This document shows positions 24,107 to 31,394 of a stretch of 33,476 nt of DNA, piece by piece. Origin of the DNA: Tsukamurella sp. M9C (GTDB lineage: Bacteria > Actinomycetota > Actinomycetes > Mycobacteriales > Mycobacteriaceae); NCBI RefSeq assembly GCF_020169415.1, contig NZ_JAIULG010000057.1, positions 1-33,476 on the forward strand, read 5' to 3'. The first letter of the stretch is position 1, and each line of letters starts with the position of its first letter. The notes beneath the pieces were generated by a model. It ran no database searches, was not told the origin of the DNA, and saw only the letters and a list, made by a program, of their open reading frames with translations. The translations under genes were made by a program, and so were the position numbers.

Positions 24107-25813
24107 ATGTCCATAATTAACCAAATTCGGGTAACAAACTTTCGCTCCATAAAAGATGCTCAGATATCACCCCTAAGTGGATACGAATCCATCGTAGGCC
24201 TAAACAGCGCCGGGAAATCCAACCTCCTACGCGCTCTCAAGTTGTTCTTTACAGGATCCGTCGACGAAACCGGTTCTGGCCTCGATGTCGACCGGGACTA
24301 TAGCGACTACGGACCGCAGAAGCCCCGACGGATCAAAGTCGGAGTTTCCTTCCCGATCAACAGCGGAATAAAGTTCCCCCGTCAAGCAGACTTCCTCGAA
24401 CGCCAAGGTCTCGTTGACAATTTGGCAATATGTCAGACTTGGTATCGAGACAGCCAGACTCGCGGTATCACGCGGGAGTTCTCGTACGGACAAGATCTTG
24501 ACAACCTAGCACCAGCCACCGACCCGGCAGATATCTCAAGCCTCGAATCCTTTATCCGTTCGATCGAGTTCCGATACGTTCCCAACCACGCACAGCCATC
24601 CGAGCTAATAAGACAATACGTTCAGCCACTCCGTAGCGCGCTGGTAACCAGGCTCCGAAACACGAAAGAGTATCGTTCGAGCGATGTCGGTGAACTTCTC
24701 CTGGCGATGTCCAGGCTTGCAGACACCCTATTTGAGGATGTCGCAACAGCGGTTTCCAAGGGAATCTCAGGACGTACCCTAAAGTCTGCGTTGCCGACCG
24801 ACTTTGCCGACCTTGCATTCGACCTTGCAATCCGTTCGATAGATCCAGACGGACACGCCCGATCCCCCGAGCTGGAAGGCTCAGGGACGCAGCAGTTCAT
24901 GTTTCTCCACCTCCTCAATCTCGCAGATCGAACCGCACGGGGAGCAGGGTTCGGATGGCTACAGGGGCACATTTGGGCCATCGAGGAACCGGAATCGTTT
25001 CTTCATGCTGGCCTGCGCCAAAGATACGCTACAGATCTGTTTGCGTACAGCGACGACCCGCGGCGACAAATATTCCTCACAACTCACCAGGATGAGTTTG
25101 TGCGAGTTGGAGATAGTGCGATCGTCGCAAAAACTTCTGCTGGCGGCACCATCTTCAATCGGCTTACTCCGAAGTTGGCGATCGAACAATCAAATAAGGA
25201 AGCGGTTACAGCATATCGGCACCCTCTCCTTCAGTACTCCGATCAGCCACTCGTTTTAGTGGAGGGCAAGTTTGACGCACAATACATACGACAAGGACTA
25301 GATGCCGCAGGAATCAAGCCTCGCTGGCGCCTCGCCGATCCCGATGACCTAACAGGCGACGCCACTGGAGGCGATGCATTCAAACAGTACCTGCGATACA
25401 ATGGCGCAGCTATCAAGTCCCGACCAGACTCGGCGCCGATCCTGGTTGTCCGCGACTGGGAAACTAGTGACGCAAGTTCCTATCGAACATACCTCAAGGG
25501 TCACCAATACTCGACGGTAGTAACAATGCCGTCAGACCTTTGCACGTCAGAGCTCGGCACCGGTTGGGCGGGAATTGAGCGCTACCTCCCGGTAGACTTC
25601 GTTGAATCAATGGTCCCGGAGGAAGATTTGCTGCGCCGCTCAAACGGCGTGATCGAACCGGAAAAACCTGCACTCAACTCGCACAAGCAAGCAATGGCGA
25701 GGGCGTTCGACATTGCCGAGCACCCCGCCCCAAATTTGGTTTCCTTGGCAAAATGGATCGATGAGCGCGTCACAGAAATGCTGGCAGAAATCCCCACTGA
25801 AGCGTTCTTCTAG
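24107..25813 (+). CDS. OLD-family ATP-dependent nuclease (AAA ATPase + TOPRIM)
   Basis: The 568-residue protein has an SMC/ABC-like ATPase: N-terminal IRVTNFRSIKDAQISPL, Walker A GLNSAGKS (31-38), signature LEGSGTQQ (256-263), Walker B IWAIEEPESFLH (289-300) and H-loop TTHQDEF (325-331). A TOPRIM domain follows, with LVLVEGKFDAQYI (Glu386) and ILVVRDWETSD (Asp450). This is the overcoming-lysogenisation-defect architecture found in phage-defence nucleases, including GajA. No UvrD-like GajB or other known partner is adjacent, so it is a single-gene OLD or part of an unrecognised system. ATG 24107 follows a GGGGG ribosome site. Composition is foreign. Nuclease and defence roles are from family knowledge. 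Confidence 0.92.
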   Translation: MSIINQIRVTNFRSIKDAQISPLSGYESIVGLNSAGKSNLLRALKLFFTGSVDETGSGLDVDRDYSDYGPQKPRRIKVGVSFPINSGIKFPRQADFLERQGLVDNLAICQTWYRDSQTRGITREFSYGQDLDNLAPATDPADISSLESFIRSIEFRYVPNHAQPSELIRQYVQPLRSALVTRLRNTKEYRSSDVGELLLAMSRLADTLFEDVATAVSKGISGRTLKSALPTDFADLAFDLAIRSIDPDGHARSPELEGSGTQQFMFLHLLNLADRTARGAGFGWLQGHIWAIEEPESFLHAGLRQRYATDLFAYSDDPRRQIFLTTHQDEFVRVGDSAIVAKTSAGGTIFNRLTPKLAIEQSNKEAVTAYRHPLLQYSDQPLVLVEGKFDAQYIRQGLDAAGIKPRWRLADPDDLTGDATGGDAFKQYLRYNGAAIKSRPDSAPILVVRDWETSDASSYRTYLKGHQYSTVVTMPSDLCTSELGTGWAGIERYLPVDFVESMVPEEDLLRRSNGVIEPEKPALNSHKQAMARAFDIAEHPAPNLVSLAKWIDERVTEMLAEIPTEAFF

Positions 25814-26192
25814 ACAGCGGAACCCGGTGACTTCCACGAGGATCTCCCCACAGAATCGGGGACAACAACGCCGACCGTATCTGGGAGCTGCAGTTGCTTG
25901 TCCGCGCCATTCTGACGAAAGTCAGCGAATCGAGTCCCGCGCCGCCAGCCGAATGACCGTAGATGAGATCGCGTTCATTCGGGCGGCACGCCGACCCCAC
26001 ACCGTAAGATCAGCCGCCAAGCCAAAGCGACACATTTCGTCAGTCAAGCCGCAGAGCCTGGATCTCCAGTACGCCGACATCGCGCGAATGAATAGCGAAC
26101 CGAACCAATTCCTGTCTTCCGTCACGACGACGACGCCAAGAGCTGAGTCCGAGCCGGAACTCCCACCTGTTAACCAGCTGTTCTGGCGATGA
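25814..26192 (+). other. 379-bp gap in the island: no confident gene
   Basis: This gap holds a weak TCCCC-N8-GGGGA hairpin (25845-25862) that may end the OLD transcript. A short open stretch then reads DNNADRIWELQLLVRAILT to a TGA at 25954-25956, with no start codon I can find. That TGA overlaps an ATG (25953) opening a 79-codon frame (MTVDEIAFIRAARRPHTVRS and so on) to 26192. The ATGA junction looks like coupled genes, but the second frame reads poorly as protein. It may be a decayed gene. Confidence 0.3.
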
Positions 26193-26600
26193 TCAAAAAG
26201 GCGCCTTCCCCCAGGGATCATCTTTGGGCGGCGGAGTGTCACTGATATTCAATTCCGAGAAGATTTCATCCAGCTTGGACTCTACACCTAGATTATTTCG
26301 AGAGGCGCTCGTAAATAGCTCAGCAAGCCCGTAATAGGGTTCGTCCTCGCGAACACCTTCGATCACCGACTCGATTATCCTCCCCGAATCGTCCAGGATA
26401 TCGAGAACAAACGGATACGTCCCATCGCCATCTCGCGAACGCACCCGAAGCGTGCTTCGAGAGAGTGACAATTCGTACGTGTCGCCATCCACAATGTCCC
26501 ATTTATCGGATGGCTCGTCCCCCACACTTTTCGGTCTACTGCGTTCAATCAGGCCCGTGACGAGCCGCTGAATCCGAGCCACAAAATCGTAGTCACTCAT
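26193..26600 (-). CDS. Hypothetical island protein, second gene of an opposed pair
   Basis: The 135-residue soluble protein starts at ATG 26600, overlapping the stop of the upstream gene (ATGA, 26597-26600). I do not recognise it. The middle part (DGDTYELSLSRSTLRVRSRD, YPFVLDILDDSGRIIESVIE) reads as a small beta sheet, followed by helical and acidic segments (YYGLAELFTSASRNNLGVES, LDEIFSELNISDTPPPKDDP). No Cys, signal peptide or membrane segment. Low-GC composition matches the OLD gene. A role with the membrane-anchored partner is implied only by coupling. Confidence 0.7.
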   Translation of the reverse strand: MSDYDFVARIQRLVTGLIERSRPKSVGDEPSDKWDIVDGDTYELSLSRSTLRVRSRDGDGTYPFVLDILDDSGRIIESVIEGVREDEPYYGLAELFTSASRNNLGVESKLDEIFSELNISDTPPPKDDPWGKAPF

Positions 26601-27166
26601 TGAACACTCCCTGAAGAACTTGCAGGCGGACGAATCGGATGCTGAGCAGCGATCTCACCCAGTAGATCTGTTATTTCGGCGATCACGCGTCGCAGGCGAT
26701 CAGTCTCCTTGTTCCAATCGGTGGCGGAACTGAATCCGCCCGCACGTACCTTAAGTGCATTCGAGGCCGTGATCGACTTCTGTATCGCAGTCATCGTCTT
26801 TAGCTGAGTGGGGTCGTTGCCGTCCAGGTACAGGCGGCACGTTTGAGCCTGCCACTTCCAGGTTTGAATAACGTGCGTCAAATACTCAGCAGATTTCAGG
26901 CGAGCTGCTTGATCAAATGCTTGCTCTAGCCTTAGCAATTGGGGTATCAAAGCGATCGCAGCACCAGTCTTGAAATGAGCCACAGCCCCCGATACTGCAC
27001 GTTCAGCGCTCTCCGCCGCAGACTTTACCTTTCGGATCTGCTGAATCGCAATGCAGAACCCGACCGCCGCTAGTGGAATCGCCGCTACCGCGTTCAGCCA
27101 GTTCAACCACCCCCACACGGGGGTGTCGTTCAACCAACGCAAGTCCAAAGTGCCCCCTAGCCGCAA
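26597..27166 (-). CDS. Hypothetical membrane-anchored island protein
   Basis: The 189-residue protein has one N-terminal span (WLNAVAAIPLAAVGFCIAI, about residues 23-41) followed by a long helical cytoplasmic-type part (QQIRKVKSAAESAERAVSGA, LLRLEQAFDQAARLKSAEY, DRLRRVIAEITDLLGEIAA). The longest frame begins at a TTG (27166). A GGGGG run lies just before TTG codons at 27148 and 27142, so the true start may be there. It is translationally coupled to the 135-residue gene. A single-TM helical protein near a nuclease gene is a pattern seen in defence effectors, but no known family is recognised. Confidence 0.7.
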   Translation of the reverse strand: MRLGGTLDLRWLNDTPVWGWLNWLNAVAAIPLAAVGFCIAIQQIRKVKSAAESAERAVSGAVAHFKTGAAIALIPQLLRLEQAFDQAARLKSAEYLTHVIQTWKWQAQTCRLYLDGNDPTQLKTMTAIQKSITASNALKVRAGGFSSATDWNKETDRLRRVIAEITDLLGEIAAQHPIRPPASSSGSVQ

Positions 27167-27283
27167 TCTTGGTACCCATCATCTCACGCAGCAGCAGCGC
27201 AGGTTCGGACGTTCTGGAGGTACCGCCGCGGCGTGCCGGGTTGCTGCTAGTTGGGCGCGGCCAGCCGCCCGCACAGATTGCTT

Positions 27284-27298
27284 GGCAAGCCGCTTGCC
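27284..27298 (-). terminator. Hairpin downstream of the tRNA gene
   Basis: On the minus strand GGCAAG-CGG-CTTGCC forms a perfect 6-bp stem 11 bp past the encoded CCA. No U-run follows; it may be the processing or termination signal of the tRNA. Confidence 0.45.
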
Positions 27299-27308
27299 TG
27301 CGGCGATG

Positions 27309-27385
27309 TGGTGCCCCCGGTGAGACTCGAACTCACACTGGACGGGTTTTGAATCCGTTGCCTCTGCCAATTGGGCTACGGGGGC
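27309..27385 (-). tRNA. tRNA with CAA anticodon (Leu by code) but class I variable loop
   Basis: The 77-nt gene has a perfect 7-bp acceptor stem (GCCCCCG/CGGGGGC), discriminator A, encoded CCA (27309-27311), T-arm GTGAG-TTCGAGT-CTCAC and anticodon loop TTCAAAA giving CAA. The variable region is only about 5 nt, whereas normal tRNA-Leu has a long extra arm. The anticodon stem has an A-C mismatch next to the loop, and the D-stem is only about 3 bp. Bacterial annotation would call it tRNA-Leu(CAA). Its 3' end abuts the low-GC island. Confidence 0.88.
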
Positions 27386-27422
27386 GTCCGGCGGACCGTC
27401 GGAGACGGCCAGCCGAGCCAGC

Positions 27423-28538
27423 TTACCGGGCGGGGTCGGCGGCCTCGGACCCGGCGTCCACGGACGCGAGGAAGGCGTCGATCACGGGCCAGGTCTCGCG
27501 GACGGCGTCGGGGCCGGCGACGAGGCCGAGGTGGCTGGACTCGACGGTCGCGAACTCGACGCGCGGCGAGCCGGTGAACAGGTCCACGCCGTGGCGCGCG
27601 GTCTCCCACGCGCACAGGGCGTCCCGGTGCGAGCCGAAGAGCTGGATCGGCACGTCGATGGAGTGCAGATCGATCGTCCGCTCCCCCAGCTGGACCTCAC
27701 CGGCGGCCAGCTCACCGCGGAAGATCAGCCGCTCCCACAGCTGCGTCGCGAGCTTGCCGGGGTAGCCGGGGAAGGTGCGCTGGAAGCGATCGATGACCTC
27801 CATGCGCGCGAGCTTCTCGGGCTCGCCGAGGTTCTCCAGCACGAACTTGGGCTTCTTGAGCTCCCGGTCCCACGACGTGGCGCGGTAGGCCACCTGCACG
27901 ATCGGCGCGGGGATGCCGCCCATGAGCGCGATCAGCGCACCGGGGCCGAATCCGTCGACCGGCTTCATCAGCGAGGTCACGAGCGGGTACGGCGGCTGCG
28001 CGGCGTACTTCAGCGGCGTCGCGATGGAGACGATCGAGCGGATGGACTCCGTCGACGCCCCGGCGGCGAGGAAGGACAGCGTGCCGCCCAGGCTCCAGCC
28101 GTACAGGTCGACGCCGGCACCGTCGGGCACGTCCCCGCCCCAGAAGTCCTCCAGGGCGCGCGCGATGGCCTGCGGGATGATGTCGAGGGCGAAGTCCTCG
28201 AAGCCGAGACCGCGGTCGCCGTAGCCCATCTCGCCGAAGTCGATGACGTAGGGAACGCGCCCCGTCGACGCGAGGTGCGCGACGACGGACGTCTCGGGCG
28301 AGAGGTCGTAGCAGGTGGCGGGCGCGGCGATCGGCGGCACCAGCAGCACCGGTGCGGCGCCGGGCACGGCGGCCGCGGCACGGTCGGAATCCGAGGCGAA
28401 CCGGCGGAGGGTGCGGTGGTCACCGTCGGCGACGGCGACGTGCGGGGTGCGCTCGACGGGGCGGATGCCCTCCCCCAGAGTCAACGCCCAGAGGTTGCCG
28501 GCGCGCTCGCGCAATTGAGTCAGGCTCAATACGTTCAT
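27423..28538 (-). CDS. PhaC-like alpha/beta hydrolase with Ser nucleophile
   Basis: The 371-residue protein resembles the polyhydroxyalkanoate synthase fold: PVLLVPPIAAPATCYDLSPE, YVIDFGEMGYGDRGLGFEDF, the elbow DLYGWSLGGTLSFLAA, later IQLFGSHRDALCAWE (candidate Asp) and ESSHLGLVAGPDA (candidate His). PHA synthases carry Cys in the elbow; here it is Ser149, as in lipases, so polymer synthesis is doubtful and an esterase or lipid acyl-hydrolase role is more likely. It starts at ATG 28538 and is divergent from pdtaR. Confidence 0.85.
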   Translation of the reverse strand: MNVLSLTQLRERAGNLWALTLGEGIRPVERTPHVAVADGDHRTLRRFASDSDRAAAAVPGAAPVLLVPPIAAPATCYDLSPETSVVAHLASTGRVPYVIDFGEMGYGDRGLGFEDFALDIIPQAIARALEDFWGGDVPDGAGVDLYGWSLGGTLSFLAAGASTESIRSIVSIATPLKYAAQPPYPLVTSLMKPVDGFGPGALIALMGGIPAPIVQVAYRATSWDRELKKPKFVLENLGEPEKLARMEVIDRFQRTFPGYPGKLATQLWERLIFRGELAAGEVQLGERTIDLHSIDVPIQLFGSHRDALCAWETARHGVDLFTGSPRVEFATVESSHLGLVAGPDAVRETWPVIDAFLASVDAGSEAADPAR

Positions 28539-28583
28539 GGGCCTACGGTACCGCGCGCGGCGGGCCCGATTTCCGCCGCCCGG

Positions 28584-28589
28584 TAACGT
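28584..28589 (+). promoter_or_regulatory. Putative -10 box of pdtaR
   Basis: TAACGT ends 8 nt before ATG 28598, consistent with a leaderless or near-leaderless transcript. Confidence 0.45.
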
Positions 28590-28597
28590 ACCCCCTG

Positions 28598-29221
28598 ATG
28601 AAGGACACCGAGCCCACCCCGCACCGCGTGCTCGTCGCCGAGGACGAGGCGATCATTCGCATGGACCTGTCCGAGATGCTTCGGGAAGAGGGCTACGACG
28701 TGGTCGGCGAGGCCGAGAACGGCCAGGTCGCCCTGGAGAAGGCCCGCGAACTCCAGCCCGACCTGGTGATCATGGACGTCAAGATGCCGGTCCTCAACGG
28801 TCTGGAGGCCGCGCAGGACATCGCCCGCGAGCGGATCGCCCCCGTCGTGATGCTGACCGCCTTCGGCCAGCGCGAGTTCGTCGAGAAGGCCCGCGAGGCG
28901 GGCGCGATGGCGTACCTGGTCAAGCCCTTCACGAAGGCCGACCTGGTGCCCGCGATCGAGATCGCCATCAGTCGGTTCGCCGAGCTCAAGGCGCTCGAGA
29001 AGGAAGTGACGACGCTCTCCGGCCAGCTCGAGACCCGCAAGCTGGTGGACCGGGCGAAGAGCATCCTCATGCAGGCGCACGGCGTCTCGGAGCCGGAGGC
29101 GTTCCGCTGGATTCAGCGAACCGCCATGGACCGCCGCACCGACATGCGCACCGTGGCGCACCTGGTGATCGACACGCTGGGCACCCCCACCACCCCTACC
29201 GACGCGGCGGGAGCGCCCTGA
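28598..29221 (+). CDS. pdtaR: Response regulator with ANTAR RNA-binding domain
   Basis: The 207-residue protein has a receiver domain (HRVLVAEDEAIIRMDLSEML, LVIMDVKMPVLNGLEAA with phospho-acceptor Asp60, LTAF, AYLVKPFT) and an ANTAR domain (LETRKLVDRAKSILMQAHG, SEPEAFRWIQRTAMDRRTDM, about 136-195). It matches mycobacterial PdtaR (Rv1626), which is phosphorylated by the histidine kinase PdtaS and binds nascent RNA to prevent termination. The kinase is not in this window, as is also usual for pdtaR. It sits in the same general neighbourhood as pykA and tesB in M. tuberculosis. Confidence 0.95.
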   Translation: MKDTEPTPHRVLVAEDEAIIRMDLSEMLREEGYDVVGEAENGQVALEKARELQPDLVIMDVKMPVLNGLEAAQDIARERIAPVVMLTAFGQREFVEKAREAGAMAYLVKPFTKADLVPAIEIAISRFAELKALEKEVTTLSGQLETRKLVDRAKSILMQAHGVSEPEAFRWIQRTAMDRRTDMRTVAHLVIDTLGTPTTPTDAAGAP

Positions 29222-29236
29222 CGGTCGGCTAGACCG
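29222..29236. terminator. Short hairpin between convergent genes
   Basis: CGGTC-N5-GACCG (29222-29236) follows the pdtaR stop and includes the stop end of the opposite gene. It is a short stem with no U-run, so weak. Confidence 0.3.
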
Positions 29237-29537
29237 CGCGGACGGACCGCGACGGCGGCAGCTGCTGGCCCCGGTAGTACCCGGTGCGCGGCATGTTCTG
29301 GAACGCGGGCGCGTCGCCCGTGGCCTTGTCGTTCTGGCGGTCGATGACCTTCTTGACGGCCTGCGGCGACGTGCCCGTGTAGCGGGCGATGTGCACGATC
29401 GGGATCCGCGCCGCGTAGGCGGCGAGGATCGTCTTGCGGTACTGCTCCTCCGCGTTGGCCTTGAGGTGGGACCAGTGCGAGATGGGGCTGAGGAAGTCGC
29501 GGACCTCCTGAGGCGTGGGCTCGGGGACCTTCGGCAT
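29229..29537 (-). CDS. Small HTH-like protein of unknown function
   Basis: The 102-residue protein starts at ATG 29537 (MPKVPEPTPQEVRDFLSPIS) with GGAG upstream. Residues about 34-67 (RKTILAAYAARIPIVHIARY, TGTSPQAVKKVIDRQ) look like a helix-turn-helix of the resolvase/sigma type, suggesting DNA binding. The C-terminal tail is basic and Pro/Arg-rich (RTGYYRGQQLPPSRSVRAV). A perfect 16-bp palindrome lies 49 bp upstream of its start, so autoregulation is possible. The upstream in-frame extension to 29768 overlaps the divergent gene and is rejected. Confidence 0.7.
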   Translation of the reverse strand: MPKVPEPTPQEVRDFLSPISHWSHLKANAEEQYRKTILAAYAARIPIVHIARYTGTSPQAVKKVIDRQNDKATGDAPAFQNMPRTGYYRGQQLPPSRSVRAV

Positions 29538-29585
29538 CTCTACTCCGTGCGTTCGAGCCCGGGGCGGGTACCCAGGCAATCTGAC

Positions 29586-29601
29586 AGGGACGTTCGTCCC
29601 T
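29586..29601. promoter_or_regulatory. Perfect 16-bp palindrome, DosR-box-like core
   Basis: AGGGACGTTCGTCCCT has perfect 7-bp arms around TT. Its core GGGAC-N4-GTCCC has the arm sequences and spacing of the DosR/DevR hypoxia box, although the flanking bases do not match. It lies between divergent genes, one of which encodes a cytochrome-oxidase assembly-type protein. Confidence 0.55.
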
Positions 29602-29673
29602 AGATCGATCATGCGCCGCGCTTTGTTACACGTCGGTTGGATTAGTTTGCCAGGGGTGGTACAACGGGCATCG

Positions 29674-30645
29674 ATGTATCCCTCAGCAGTGGCGACGCAG
29701 TCGCCGGACGTGCTCCACACGTGGGTGTTCACCCCCGTGGTGACGGGGCTCATGGCCGTCGCTTCCATTCTCTACGTGTACGGCACGGTCCGGGCGCGGC
29801 GCGCCGGAGTCGCCTGGCCGATATCCCGCATCCTGTCGTGGTTCGTCGCGATGGCGCTCCTGGTGCTCGCGGTCAACAGCGTGATGGCCGAGCTGGCCAA
29901 GCACCTGTTCTGGGCGCACATGGTGGTGCACCTGGTGCTGATCACGGTGGTGCCGATGTTCCTCGTGCTCGCCGAACCGATCCGTCTGCTCGCGACGGCC
30001 ACGGGCGAGGCCGGCGACCGCAGGGTGCGGGCCTTCCTCGGCAACCGGGTGGTCCGGCTGGTCACCAGCCCGATCGTCGGACTGCCGCTGTACGCGTTCG
30101 CGCTGATCAGCACCCACCTCACCGGCTTCCAGGACCTCGCCCTCGACAATCCGTGGCTCAAGCAGCTCGAGTACGCCGGCTACTTCGTGATCGGCTGGAT
30201 CTTCATGCTCCCGCTCATCGGCAACGAGCTCTGCGGGCCCACCAAGCTCTCGCACCCGCTGCGCTTCGCGTCCTTCCTGCTGGCCATGGGCCCGGACACC
30301 CTGGTCGGCGTCACGCTCATGATGACCACCACCGAGCTGGCGCCCGGCTACTCCGCGTCGCGCCTGGGCTGGGGCCCCACGGGCCTCGAGGACCAGTCGG
30401 CGGCCGGCGCCATCATGTGGTTCGGCGGCGACGGTCTGATGATGATCCTGCTGCTCGTGGTGGCCTTCCAGTGGATCACCGCGGAGGCCACCGGCAAGCG
30501 CGGCGGCGGCATGGGCTCCTGGCTCGATTCCGCGCGCCGCGGTCAGCTCATGGGCGAGGACGGCGAGGACGTGGACATCGACGACGACGAGGCCGCGCTG
30601 GCCGCCTACAACGCGCGCCTGCGGGAGATGAACCGAGGCCACTGA
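29674..30645 (+). CDS. CtaG/Caa3-type cytochrome c oxidase assembly protein
   Basis: The 323-residue protein has about seven TM segments and matches the CtaG_Bacillus/caa3_CtaG family (PF09678): LHTWVFTPVVTGLMAVASIL, SVMAELAKHLFWAHMVVHLVLITVVP-type helix with conserved His residues, HLTGFQDLALD, and GGDGLMMILLLVVAFQW. Such proteins help assemble copper-containing oxidases. ATG 29674 places the first TM correctly; upstream in-frame codons cross the palindrome. The C-terminus is an acidic cytoplasmic tail (GEDGEDVDIDDDEAALAAY). Confidence 0.88.
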   Translation: MYPSAVATQSPDVLHTWVFTPVVTGLMAVASILYVYGTVRARRAGVAWPISRILSWFVAMALLVLAVNSVMAELAKHLFWAHMVVHLVLITVVPMFLVLAEPIRLLATATGEAGDRRVRAFLGNRVVRLVTSPIVGLPLYAFALISTHLTGFQDLALDNPWLKQLEYAGYFVIGWIFMLPLIGNELCGPTKLSHPLRFASFLLAMGPDTLVGVTLMMTTTELAPGYSASRLGWGPTGLEDQSAAGAIMWFGGDGLMMILLLVVAFQWITAEATGKRGGGMGSWLDSARRGQLMGEDGEDVDIDDDEAALAAYNARLREMNRGH

Positions 30646-30656
30646 CGGCCACCGTC
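30644..30656 (+). terminator. Hairpin between convergent genes
   Basis: GACGG-CCA-CCGTC begins in the stop codon of the CtaG-like gene. Outer GAGGCC/GGCCTC arms extend it. It could end transcription from both sides. Confidence 0.45.
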
Positions 30657-30670
30657 GGATCGGCTCGGCC

Positions 30671-31388
30671 TCAGCGCAGCGTGTACACGTCCGCGCCCGG
30701 GAAGGTGCCGAAGCGGATGGCGATCGCCGCGGCGATGACGCCGGCGCACGCCCAGCCGAGGCCCTCGACCTGCTGGCGGGTGCGCTTGTCCCGGGGAAGC
30801 AGCTCGGGCGCGTAGACGAAACCCGCGGCCACGAGAGCCCCGATGACGAAGCCGCCGAGGTGGCCGAGCCACGAGATGCCCGAGATCGTGAACGACGCGA
30901 CGACGTTCACGCCGATGATCATCAGCAGCGACGTCGGGTTCAGCTTCAGCCTCAGGTAGAGCACCAGCTCCGCCCCGATGAGGCCGAAGATCGCGCCGGA
31001 GGCGCCCACGGTGATCGTGTTCTCCAGCCCGAACCACAGCACCGCCGCGCTTCCGCCGAGCAGCGCGATCCCGTAGATCGCGCCGAACCGCGCCCGCCCA
31101 GAGTTGCTGCTCGACGCCCCGCCCGAAGACGTACAGCGTGAACATGTTGACGAGCAGGTGGATCGGCCCGAAGTGCAGGAATCCCGAGGTCACCGCCGTC
31201 CACCACCAGCCGTTCGCGGTGGCCGGCTCGGACAGGGCGAACCGTGCGACCTCCTACGAGGCCATGTTGTTCTCGATGCTGCCGGTCTGCTTCGCGCTGA
31301 ACGCGAAGACGATCACGTTGACCGCGATCAGCGAGTAGGTCACGACGGGCTGCCAGTCGCGGCGGACCGTCGTTCCGAGTGCGGTCAC
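30671..31388 (-). pseudogene. Rhomboid intramembrane protease, broken by a stop codon and a frameshift
   Basis: The start is GTG 31388 (VTALGTTVRRDWQPVVTYSL). An in-frame TAG at 31254-31256 interrupts after NNMAS. The same frame then resumes with EVARFALSEPATANGWWWTA, FLHFGPIHLLVNMFTLYVFG and RGVEQQLW. Near 31100 the reading must shift by one base to continue as RARFGAIYGIALLGGSAAVL, then ENTITVGASGAIFGLIGAEL (catalytic Ser in GASG) and ISWLGHLGGFVIGA (catalytic His). Both catalytic motifs survive, but two separate lesions make the gene inactive unless they are sequencing errors. Rhomboids cleave TM helices of substrate proteins. The gene starts 6 bp after the preceding single-TM gene, in the tesB operon direction. 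Confidence 0.82.
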
Positions 31389-31394
31389 CGGCGG

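Larger units (their letters stand above)
24030..27190. other. Low-GC genomic island between the Kas terminator and a tRNA 3' end
   Basis: Base composition drops sharply: the line 24121-24180 has 26 G/C in 60, against 40 in 60 for 22801-22860. Rare A/T-rich codons such as ATA and TTA appear. The island ends next to the 3' end of a tRNA gene, a usual integration site. It contains an OLD-family nuclease and an opposed two-gene unit. No integrase, transposase or duplicated tRNA end was found, so it is a remnant or was acquired by recombination. Confidence 0.75.

Noticed and set aside
24107-27166. Gabija system
   Set aside because: The OLD protein resembles GajA in architecture, but no UvrD-like helicase (GajB) is adjacent on either strand.
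24030-27308. Prophage or integrative element with integrase
   Set aside because: No integrase, transposase, excisionase or terminal repeats could be found.
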